Below, piece by piece: positions 32,633 to 40,120 of a DNA stretch of 64,000 nucleotides. The notes beneath the pieces are model-generated. The model ran no database searches. It was not told the DNA's origin and saw only the letters and a list, made by a program, of their open reading frames with translations. Made by a program: the position numbers and the translations under genes. Source of the stretch: Methanoregulaceae archaeon UBA467 (GTDB taxonomy: Archaea; Halobacteriota; Methanomicrobia; Methanomicrobiales; Methanospirillaceae); the NCBI GenBank assembly GCA_002503825.1, contig DASP01000015.1, forward strand, positions 103,581-167,580. Reading direction: 5' to 3'. Every line of letters starts with the position of its first letter. The first letter of the stretch is position 1.

Positions 32633-33382
32633 ATGAACAGACTTACAAAGCGTCGGAAAATGCTCATTGCCGGATGCGTATTTGCGGCGGTCGTGGCAGG
32701 TGTTGCCTGCTGCGGGCATGCCGATGCGGCAGTGATGAGCGTTGCACTGCTCGGCGGGAGCGACCAGATGATGTCGGTCTCGTCCGGCTGGGGATGGTCT
32801 GCATCGAGCGGGGACATGAACCAGGTGCCTCCCCTGGCACCCGGGCAGGAGGTGTTGACCGGGAGTTATTCGGGGTCGCTATTGTCGACCGGGCCGGGGC
32901 AGTATGAAGGGTCCCGGTCACTGAACAACACGGAGATTGTGACGTTTTCGACGGGGAGCCAGGTGATAACCGGCGGGACCGGTCTGTATGACGAGAGCCT
33001 GTCGCTCTTCTCTGTCGGAGCCGGCGCTGCTACTGCGACATGTGGAGTGGAGGCGTTGCAGGCCGATGCAGCGAATTACACGGCTGTCCCGTACTGCGAG
33101 AGGGTGATCACCGGGACCTCGTATTCGGTGAATGATCTGGTGTATCGTTCGCAGGGGAGTATTTCGCAGGCGGATGATGTGATGCCCGATTCGCTTGGGT
33201 TTGTTGTATTGAGTAACGGGTCCGGGTCCGGGACGTTCTTCGCACGGTCGGGAAGTATGGCCGGTATTGGTCCTTCGGGTGAACTTGGTTATACGAATGG
33301 TGTTTTTGAATCGCTTGCTGTCGGTGGGCGGTTTGAGCTGGGTGGGAAGGTGCAGTGGAGTTCTTTTGCTTCTCCACTTTAA
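32633..33382 (+). CDS. Secreted beta-rich protein, probable surface or spike protein of the element
   Basis: 249 residues from ATG 32633. MNRLTKRRKMLIAGCVFAAVVAGVACCGHADA is a signal peptide or signal anchor; the mature part is Gly/Ser/Thr-rich with regular beta strands (GSYSGSLLSTGPGQYEGSRSLNNTEIVTFSTGSQVITGGTGLYDESLSLFSVGAGA). No known family. Its central segment is also found as a DNA scar at 19228-19303 near tRNA-Arg, showing that another copy of the element once lay there. Exported position and operon context suggest a virion spike or adhesin. Confidence 0.65.
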   Translation: MNRLTKRRKMLIAGCVFAAVVAGVACCGHADAAVMSVALLGGSDQMMSVSSGWGWSASSGDMNQVPPLAPGQEVLTGSYSGSLLSTGPGQYEGSRSLNNTEIVTFSTGSQVITGGTGLYDESLSLFSVGAGAATATCGVEALQADAANYTAVPYCERVITGTSYSVNDLVYRSQGSISQADDVMPDSLGFVVLSNGSGSGTFFARSGSMAGIGPSGELGYTNGVFESLAVGGRFELGGKVQWSSFASPL

Positions 33383-33463
33383 CTATTTACGAGGGCGATA
33401 TTTTCAGTAACAATTCTTTAAAAATTTGAGGATGTGTCGTATTTGCGTTAAATATTAGATAAT

Positions 33464-33690
33464 TATGAAAAACCATTTGATATTTGAAGTATTATCCTGA
33501 ACAAACGGAGCCAGATATGATGAACGAAACCGAATGTGGAAATGATACCATTCCTCCGAAATCCGGTCCGGAGATCCATACCGTCCCGGTTACTGCTCTT
33601 ATGAGTGAACGAGCCCTTTCAAAAGACTGGCTCAAACCAGAGGAAAACGAGGCATGGGATTATTTATAAAAGGCGAAGTTGTCGTTGTAC
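33464..33690 (+). repeat. Diverged repeat, copy 1 (second copy 43361-43590)
   Basis: Both copies begin ATGAAAAACCATTTGATATT and contain the same small antitoxin-like gene and the first codons of a toxin gene; they are about three-quarters identical. Flanks differ. The duplication includes the promoter region upstream of the antitoxin-like gene. Confidence 0.85.
33517..33669 (+). CDS. Antitoxin-like 50-residue protein upstream of a broken MazF-type toxin
   Basis: MMNETECGNDTIPPKSGPEIHTV, PVTALMSERALSKDWLKPEENEAWDYL: a short acidic protein with a WL-x-PEE-x-x-AWDYL tail, the type of C-terminus seen in small antitoxins that directly precede MazF/PemK toxins in methanogens. The toxin ATG (33654) lies inside its last codons. 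The paralogue at 43414-43566 is similar throughout (ending DWLKSEEDETWDYL). As the toxin is truncated, it may be an orphan antitoxin. Confidence 0.6.
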   Translation: MMNETECGNDTIPPKSGPEIHTVPVTALMSERALSKDWLKPEENEAWDYL

Positions 33691-33800
33691 CGTTTCCATT
33701 CTCAGATTTATCAGATAGCGCTCAGCAAGAAGTAACATATTGGTTTTCTCTGGCATCATTATATGGAACTGCTGAAGAAGTTCCGGATATGCGGATTTGA
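33654..33800 (+). pseudogene. Truncated MazF/PemK-type toxin
   Basis: ATG 33654 opens MGLFIKGEVVVVPFPFSDLS, the standard beginning of MazF-like toxins (KGDVVLVPFPFSDLS). After DSAQQ the frame loses similarity and stops at 33800; the R/P-x-x-V-L conserved strands and the rest of the roughly 110-residue toxin are missing. An endoribonuclease activity is therefore unlikely. Confidence 0.75.
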
Positions 33801-34045
33801 CACTACTCATCCCATGATCGAATTCTTTATCCGCATTTTTTCTCAATTGAATAATCATCCGCAGAACCATACTATACGTTTTGATTGCGAGTATGGAAGG
33901 TCCGAAAAACTCCTCACATAAACAACCCGGATTATTTCGTACCAGAGATACAAACCAAAAAATAGATTGCATGTGCTCCGGAAGATTACCTAAACCTGGG
34001 TTACCAGGAGGTTGTCAGGTTGGCATTTATACGAGGGTGTGAAAA

Positions 34046-34687
34046 ATGGTTCGCTATCTGATAGATATCCGTCAGATGGGCTCCGTCAAGCACCAGATTA
34101 GCACATTAAGCAATCAGTTGTCCGAGAAATTTAATATCAGGGACAAATGTGTAGTCCCGCATATCACCCTTGTCGGGCCATTTTCAACCCCGTATGAAGA
34201 AAAACTCGTCGAAGATTTCACAAGAGTTTGTGCCGGCCAGGAGAAGATCCCGAAATATGAGGTTGGGGGGTACGGTTTTTTTGACGATACGAGGGTTGTT
34301 TTTGTTTCGATTACTCCTGACGAAACCTTGACACAATTCAGGTATCTGCTGTCCCAGGCAATCTCCCCCTATTGTTCATTACGTACCTATGACCTGGATT
34401 CCGCCGAAAGATTCATGTTCCACTCTACACTCGCTATGAAACTTGACTGGCTCACCTTCCAGAGAATAAAATGGTATGTTCGGGGAAAGGAAAAAGTCAC
34501 GTACCGGCACCACCCGATCCGTGTAACATTGCTCCGGAACTCAAAAATTGTCTGCGAATATGATTTTATCCAGAAGAGGATGCTGAGCCGGAAACAGGCT
34601 ATGAGTAAGGCAACACGGATGCGTGATTATGATATCCTTAAGGTGTGGGCTGACGGGAGTTGGGAATCAGAGTACAAGCATCCGTGA
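34046..34687 (+). CDS. 2H phosphoesterase (LigT / 2'-5' RNA ligase family)
   Basis: 213 residues, with GAGGGTGTGA as ribosome binding site. The two H-x-(T/S)-x motifs that define the superfamily are present: HITLVGPF (about residue 39) and FHSTLAMK (about residue 131), spaced as expected. Beta strands VRYLIDIRQMGS at the start and VTLLRNSKIVCEYDF near the end complete the fold. Members act on cyclic phosphodiesters or 2'-5'-linked nucleotides during RNA processing. The C-terminal 40 residues (RKQAMSKATRMRDYDILKVWAD) are an extension. Monocistronic. Confidence 0.85.
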   Translation: MVRYLIDIRQMGSVKHQISTLSNQLSEKFNIRDKCVVPHITLVGPFSTPYEEKLVEDFTRVCAGQEKIPKYEVGGYGFFDDTRVVFVSITPDETLTQFRYLLSQAISPYCSLRTYDLDSAERFMFHSTLAMKLDWLTFQRIKWYVRGKEKVTYRHHPIRVTLLRNSKIVCEYDFIQKRMLSRKQAMSKATRMRDYDILKVWADGSWESEYKHP

Positions 34688-34868
34688 TTTCCCTGAAATT
34701 TTGGAGAAAAAAACTCGAAATAAGGGCGGCATCACCGCTGTATTGTGCGATGAGGGATTTTGGAGATACTTTATGATACAATCCGGATTCTACCCGGAAT
34801 AAGAAGATAGTAAAATAGTGGTGGTTTTAACACCCGTGTCATAAATCACGGTTAAGGAATTCGATCAC

Positions 34869-35471
34869 TCATACCGGGTAATAAATTCGGATAGAGTCCA
34901 CAACCTCCTGAACATCAGGCTTGACTTTGAAAAATTCTTCGGAGGGAACGCTCCATACTATCTGATAGATCATCCCCGGGCCGGTTTGGTAGGTTTTACA
35001 GATATCATACCTTGTTTCCACGGTTTCCATCCCTGGCTCATGGAGTATGTAGATAAACCTCCGGGTTTTTACGCCACCGACAAAAACAGGTTGATACGCT
35101 TCACTCACGGTCAGGTTTGGGCGGTCATCCATTATCACAAACCCACATTCTTCACTTCCGGTGAAATTTTCATGTACCTTCGATGGATCACAATCAGATC
35201 TCCAGCAGGATATGAGAAATAATCCTGTGGTATTATCCGTATATTTGAATTCAATTGTTTGAAAGGTGGAATTTATTGGATTTTTAGACGCACATTCTCC
35301 GGTTGTGACGGTCCATTCATTCGGATACTGGAATGATATCCCAAAATGAGGAGAATCGAACGTCACCGTATCATTCTGTGGTGCAGGAAGAGGACGAGAC
35401 TGTGAACATCCTGAAAGTGAGAGACACAATAAGAGAATGCAAAAGAGAATAACCAATGAAATTTTTTTCAT
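34869..35471 (-). CDS. Lipoprotein, intact paralogue of the broken gene at 2947-3551
   Basis: 200 residues. Lipobox signal MKKISLVILFCILLLCLSLSGC, then a short tether and a domain starting TVTFDSPHFGISFQYPNEWTV, a PsbP-like or MOG1-like opening, through CSQ, ECGFVIMDDRPNLTVSE, GGVKTRRFIYILHEPGMETVETRYDICKTYQ and ending VDSIRIYYPV. Several cysteines (ECASKN, SCWRSDCDPS, EECGF, DICKT) could form disulfides outside the cell. Function unknown. About two thirds of residues are the same as in the frameshifted copy, pointing to a fairly recent duplication. Confidence 0.85.
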   Translation of the reverse strand: MKKISLVILFCILLLCLSLSGCSQSRPLPAPQNDTVTFDSPHFGISFQYPNEWTVTTGECASKNPINSTFQTIEFKYTDNTTGLFLISCWRSDCDPSKVHENFTGSEECGFVIMDDRPNLTVSEAYQPVFVGGVKTRRFIYILHEPGMETVETRYDICKTYQTGPGMIYQIVWSVPSEEFFKVKPDVQEVVDSIRIYYPV

Positions 35472-35542
35472 CGAAGACGGGTAGGCATACAGAAGGATAA
35501 AAGTTGGTGCGACTCAATGCTGCTTCCACCATTCCCCCCCCT

Positions 35543-36131
35543 TCACCATCTACTGATCCCCGAAATCCACGCCTTCGTCCCCTGCACCCGCGTATGACTC
35601 TCGAACGTCGCCGGCCTGATGAAATCGATGGTCCAGCCATCCCCGAAACTCTCCCCGATATCCCGCTTCGAGATCCTCCTCGGACCGTACCCGGCCGGTT
35701 CCAGGTCGGAAAAGCAGAGCATGAAGTACTTCCCGCCCGGGACCAGGGCCGCTGCAAGGTTCTTCACGAAGACCGGCCGGTCCGCATCAGAGAGCGTATG
35801 GAAAAGCCCCGAATCCGTGGCCGTATCGAATGTCCTCCCGAGCGTGTCGAGGGAAAGAGCGTTCATGACACGAAAATTCACACGAAGCCCCCGTGCCGAA
35901 GCCTTCTCCTCTGCCTTCCGGACCGCCCGGGGCGACGCGTCAATCCCCCACACCTTGTGCCCCGCCTCCGCAAAGAAGAGGGCGTGATCCCCGGTCCCGC
36001 ACCCGATGTCGAGGACCGACCCCGTAATCTCACCGGCCCGGACCAGCTCGACGAACGCCTTCCGGGGCCGGCCGATGTCCCACGGGGGTCTGCCCTCGTA
36101 CGCCGATTCAAAAAACTCTATGCAACACCAT
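35543..36131 (-). pseudogene. Class I SAM methyltransferase with a frameshift at its start
   Basis: The minus-strand frame from about 36115 to 35543 encodes EFFESAYEGRPPWDIGRPRKA, FVELVRAGEITGSVLDIGCGTGDHALFFAE, AGHKVWGIDASPRAVRKAEEKA and so on to TKAWISGISRW, a typical class I methyltransferase with the SAM motif VLDIGCGTGDH. No start codon exists in that frame; the ATG at 36131 (reading MVLH) lies one base out of frame, and removing one base after codon 4 would join them as MVLHEFFES. The only in-frame start, at 35953, would lose the SAM loop. Probably inactive, or a sequencing error. Fragments of a second copy lie at 43218-43330 and 43640-43795. Confidence 0.65.
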
Positions 36132-36393
36132 CCCCGGCAGTGATGTTATTCCTGTTGCTTCATGGCGATCAACCGGCCATGGAACCCGTTAAGTGCAGCA
36201 CTATCTATCCATTGGTACCGGTTAAAAAGGAGTTTCAATTATAAGCAATAAATATCGATACTTTCGTTATTGGTCACAACATCCGGCTGGTGATCAGCAG
36301 GTATTAAAAATAAAGATTCACGAAATAAACAAGAATTTTTCTCATAATTCCCGAAGAAGTGCAGGATAAAGACGTTTTTGCCGGACTCTTCCC

Positions 36394-37743
36394 TCACCCG
36401 TACAGCCCGGCCTTGCATACCCTCGCCAGGTTGATCGCATTTTCGGCGACCTTTGGAACCGAAGAGTCCATGAGGGATTCTGCAATCTCCAGCGCCTTCA
36501 ATTCCTCGTCCCTGGAAAGTGCCATATAGTGGTCCATCGAGGCTTTATCCATAACCCCCTTCTCGTAGGATACGTAGGTGCCGACCTGCTGGTTGTATTC
36601 GCGGGAGGCGATATAATGCCCGTAAGCTTCCGTTAACCTGATATAATCCGGGGTATTGAGCGGACCGATATTCCTTTTCACTTCACGAATAATGTCGGCC
36701 GATCCCGATGTACCGGATGTGCGTTCCAGTGCGGCTAGTGTCGTGGTTATCTGCTGGACACTGGTGTACATTGCTTCAAACTCGGTTTTCGCACGTTGAT
36801 TTTCCTGCCCGGCAGAACTCCAGTCCATGGAATTTATAGACGAAGCCATCTGGGTCTGAGAGGAATAAGCCCTCACTCCGCTGGCACTCACGTCGCTTGC
36901 GTTGATCAGCAGTTCGGTGACCAGCAGCATCGACTGGAGGTCTTCCTGTCCGGGATTCGACGGGTCGCGGACAGAACTTAGGATGTCATGGGCCTGTATA
37001 AAATCACGTTTTGCTGATTCGACCTGGGAGAGGGACGAAAAGCCGTCCCCAATCTGAACCGTGTTCAGTTTCTGAATCCCGTTCCTGTTCAGGGTATCCG
37101 CACGTGCAATTGCAATGGGTGCCTGGAACACCGTAAAAATGATGATGCCCCCGACGAGGATGACTGCAATGAACCCGATCATCGATACCGCCTTTGTTTC
37201 TTTCCAGGGGATCTCTCCTGCATTCATCCGTTTTGAGGTCTTGTATGCATGGTACATCGCATAGACCCAGATGATAAGACCTGGAATGATGAAAAGAATG
37301 AGTCCGATGATGGTGAGGAGCAGAAAAATAATACCCTTCACGATTTGTCCGCAATAGATCTGCCCGAGGCCCGGTATGACCGAAAGAACGGCAGCAATTA
37401 CCGGGTTTTTGTCTTTCCGCAAATGCTTTGGGGTTTGCCGGGGAACCTCGGGTCCTGCTTCGGTTTGGCTGCGTAGTTTTAATTGAATCACTTTTTCATT
37501 GCATTTCCTTGCTTCTTCCTCTCTTCCCAGTTTCCGCAGGGTGAATCCAAGATTATTCCAGGCGTCGAGATAGTCCGGATACATTTCGATTGCGTGAACA
37601 TACTTCTCAACAGCAGAAGCATACGCTCCTCTCGAAAACTCTTCATCTCCGGCTTTCTTCAATGCCTCAGGTGTATCCGGATTCGTCTGCGAGTCAGGAT
37701 CGGAATTCAATCGGGAGGTGCTCCAGAGATTGATTCTGCCCAT
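36394..37743 (-). CDS. TPR and TM2-like domain membrane protein
   Basis: 449 residues from ATG 37743 (MGRINLWSTS; longer starts have poor composition). Residues 25-100 carry two tetratricopeptide repeats (ALKKAGDEEFSRGAYASAVEKYVHAIEMYPDYLDAWNNLGFTLRKLGREEEARKC spans one and a half). Then a TM2-like hydrophobic hairpin (VIAAVLSVIPGLGQIYCGQIVKGIIF, LIIWVYAMYHAYKTSKRMN) and a further transmembrane helix (MIGFIAVILVGGIIIFTVF). The C-terminal 230 residues are helical and extracytoplasmic or cytoplasmic by prediction only. Scaffolding role inferred from TPRs. Confidence 0.8.
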   Translation of the reverse strand: MGRINLWSTSRLNSDPDSQTNPDTPEALKKAGDEEFSRGAYASAVEKYVHAIEMYPDYLDAWNNLGFTLRKLGREEEARKCNEKVIQLKLRSQTEAGPEVPRQTPKHLRKDKNPVIAAVLSVIPGLGQIYCGQIVKGIIFLLLTIIGLILFIIPGLIIWVYAMYHAYKTSKRMNAGEIPWKETKAVSMIGFIAVILVGGIIIFTVFQAPIAIARADTLNRNGIQKLNTVQIGDGFSSLSQVESAKRDFIQAHDILSSVRDPSNPGQEDLQSMLLVTELLINASDVSASGVRAYSSQTQMASSINSMDWSSAGQENQRAKTEFEAMYTSVQQITTTLAALERTSGTSGSADIIREVKRNIGPLNTPDYIRLTEAYGHYIASREYNQQVGTYVSYEKGVMDKASMDHYMALSRDEELKALEIAESLMDSSVPKVAENAINLARVCKAGLYG

Positions 37744-37894
37744 GACAGAATAATTATTTCTTTTTAAGCTGACTGCGGCAATTACCGGAAACGGCCGAAC
37801 CATACGATCCCAGGAATAGTCTGATTCGTGCCAGGAATGTCCCCTGGACCGTACCAGGCATACCATTATAATCGGATTTAACCTGGTATTGACT

Positions 37895-38461
37895 ATGAGG
37901 ATGGTAGTTGTAACGGTAGTTCTTGCTCTCCTGGTGCTATCCGTGTTCCTGGCGGCATGCACCTCGTCGGGTTGCGGGTTTTGCTCCTCGCCGAATCAGT
38001 GCTGTAAGGACACATGCATGATACCATGCCCTGAGGGGCAGTTTCGCGATTATGATGATTGTCTCTGTTATCCTGAATCTGTCGTCCGATGTGACTGCGG
38101 GGACTATAAATACTGCGAGGCGGGAGGCAAATGTTGCAATAACCGGTGGATAAAATGCCCGGACGGGTCCTTTCTGGGCACGGATTGCCTGTGCTATGAT
38201 GAAGGGACGGTGAAATGCAATTGCGGAATCTACTCTTATTGTAAATCAGGCGGCCAATGCTGTAATAACGAGTGGATCATCTGTCCGCCCGGAACATTCC
38301 TGGGAGATGATTGTTACTGCTACCAGAATGGCACGGTCAAATGCAACTGCGGGGGAGAGATGTATTGCGCTCCAGGAGGACAGTGCTGCAACAACCAATG
38401 GCTTACGTGTCCGGCAGGACAGAAGCTGACCAAGGAATGTTATTGCATGCCAATACGATAA
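37895..38461 (+). CDS. Cysteine-rich lipoprotein with tandem repeats
   Basis: About 188 residues; MRMVVVTVVLALLVLSVFLAAC is a lipoprotein signal. The mature protein contains three or four copies of a 43-residue repeat of the form VKCNCGxYxYC-xxGGQCCNN-xWIxCP-x-GxFLGxDCxCY, each with nine cysteines, so roughly 40 cysteines in all. The first copy (SSPNQCCKDTCMIPCPEGQFRDYDDCLCY) is degenerate. Such density suggests disulfide knots or metal binding at the outer face of the membrane. No named family recognised. Divergent from the TPR/TM2 gene. Confidence 0.8.
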   Translation: MRMVVVTVVLALLVLSVFLAACTSSGCGFCSSPNQCCKDTCMIPCPEGQFRDYDDCLCYPESVVRCDCGDYKYCEAGGKCCNNRWIKCPDGSFLGTDCLCYDEGTVKCNCGIYSYCKSGGQCCNNEWIICPPGTFLGDDCYCYQNGTVKCNCGGEMYCAPGGQCCNNQWLTCPAGQKLTKECYCMPIR

Positions 38462-38703
38462 TGGATATTTTTCCGCAATTTTTTTTGATCATCCTGAATG
38501 CGAGATATACTACGAAATATCCTTACTGGCAAGAAGTGCCCAGGTATCCAATAAAAAATGCAGACTGTCGGGCACGATGCTTCTGGTGCTGAGTGCGCTA
38601 TGCTCACGCTATCGGCATACATGGCCCGGCGGTCTTTTATCTTTCACCTCCGGAATCGAGGTACCTGTGGTAAAAAAGAGTTTATTCCATGGACCACGTT
38701 CGT

Positions 38704-39897
38704 TTACTCCACCCGCCGGAGCGTATCGATCGCTATCGTCGACGGCGTCCCGTCGTCCCGGAAGACGAGCCGGATCTCCTTGTCCGAAACGATCATGCCG
38801 TCATCGAACCCCTCCGGGAACTCCACGACCGCGAGAGTCATCCCGTCCCGGCCGATAACTCCGGCGAACAGCTTGGTCAGCGTGGTCCCGTTCGTCACGT
38901 AGGCAAGCTCTCCTGTAAAGAGACGGTCCTCGTGGGAGGTGATATTCATCGTCAGAACGCCATTGACGATGCCGTACCCGGACCCCTTCTCCATGTACCC
39001 ACGCGAGGTGCCGAGCCAGGTCCCGGTGAGACGGACGGCGGTGGTTCCAGCCGGGGTCGGAGATGCCCCGGACCTGACAAAGGTATCGATGGAGATCCTC
39101 GAGGGGTCGTTGGTGTCCCGGAAGATAAGCTGGACCTCGTCTGCCGAGATGACGATGCCGTTCGAAAAACCGTCCGGGTACTCAATCGTTGTAAAGGACG
39201 TCCCGTCACGGGAAAAGATGCCGGCAAACTCCTTTTCAACGAGGGTGCCATGGTACACGAAGGAAACGGTCCCCGAGAAGAACCGTCCGTCCGCCTTGGT
39301 GACGTCCATGGTTATTGCACTACGGGACACCTGGTATCCTGACTGCTCGATATAGCCTGCCGACGTCCCGTTCCAGGACCCGATCATGTCAGGCATGGCC
39401 GGGAGGGCCGGTGACGCAGCCGCCGGCGCTGCATCAGACCGCCGGAGCAGATCGATGCAGATCGTCGAGGGATCAGCCTCGTCGCGGAAGATCAGTTCGA
39501 TCCCGCCTCCCGGGAGCAGTGCCCCGTCAGAGAACCCGGATGGATACTCGATTTCCTGTATCGTCGTCCCGTCATCGGAAAGCACCCCGGCAACGGCCTT
39601 TGTCGTAACGGTCCCGTCTTTCATCGGGAAGGTAAGGATTCCCGTGAAGAGACGGCCTTCCTGCGAGGTCACCTGCATCGTGAGGGTATCATTAAAAATC
39701 TCGTACCCGGACCGGTACATATAACCGGTCGACGTGCCGGACCAGTTCCCGGTCAGGTCAGGAATAACCTGGGCCGACGGCGTGGTCACAGCAGGAGTCC
39801 CGGCCGTTGCGACCGGGGTGGTCGCCGGGGTGGGCGTGGTGCAGCCGGCAACGAGCATCATGCCGGCAACGAGTATGATCAGAGCAATCCATTTCAT
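38704..39897 (-). CDS. Lipoprotein with three tandem beta-barrel-like repeats
   Basis: 397 residues. Lipobox MKWIALIILVAGMMLVAGC, a Thr/Pro tether, then three homologous units of about 110 residues, each opening L-x-G-x-W-x-GTS-x-GY (NWSGTSTGYMYRSGY, SWNGTSAGYIEQSGY, TWLGTSRGYMEKGSGY), with a middle RLFTG / RFFSG / RLFTG and an end E-x-x-LIFRD-x-x-DPS-x-I-x-ID-x-x-R. The units look like small lipocalin-like sheets. Function unknown; surface anchored. Divergent from the beta-helix gene at 40121. Confidence 0.82.
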   Translation of the reverse strand: MKWIALIILVAGMMLVAGCTTPTPATTPVATAGTPAVTTPSAQVIPDLTGNWSGTSTGYMYRSGYEIFNDTLTMQVTSQEGRLFTGILTFPMKDGTVTTKAVAGVLSDDGTTIQEIEYPSGFSDGALLPGGGIELIFRDEADPSTICIDLLRRSDAAPAAASPALPAMPDMIGSWNGTSAGYIEQSGYQVSRSAITMDVTKADGRFFSGTVSFVYHGTLVEKEFAGIFSRDGTSFTTIEYPDGFSNGIVISADEVQLIFRDTNDPSRISIDTFVRSGASPTPAGTTAVRLTGTWLGTSRGYMEKGSGYGIVNGVLTMNITSHEDRLFTGELAYVTNGTTLTKLFAGVIGRDGMTLAVVEFPEGFDDGMIVSDKEIRLVFRDDGTPSTIAIDTLRRVE

Positions 39898-40120
39898 AGA
39901 TAAGAATCATTGATCGATGAACCGAGAAAAGGATGGCGGTTTGAGGGAGGACGAGGGAGTATTACCTTCAAAAACCCTGGTGAGCGAAAATTAGTGATCC
40001 GGCGGGTCACCACCTGCTCCACGGACCGGCAGTGAACCCTTCTTATAAGGGAAGATTATATCCCGTCGAAAATATATTCTCAATCACAACAATCAGGGAG
40101 GAATTCATATACCTCACAAG

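Noticed and set aside
33664..33972. 102-residue minus-strand frame
   Set aside because: Overlaps the MazF remnant and has no recognisable domain or good start; judged a chance frame, though not excluded.
35504..36244. 246-residue plus-strand open frame
   Set aside because: Antisense to the methyltransferase pseudogene; Arg/Pro-rich shadow of a GC-rich coding strand.
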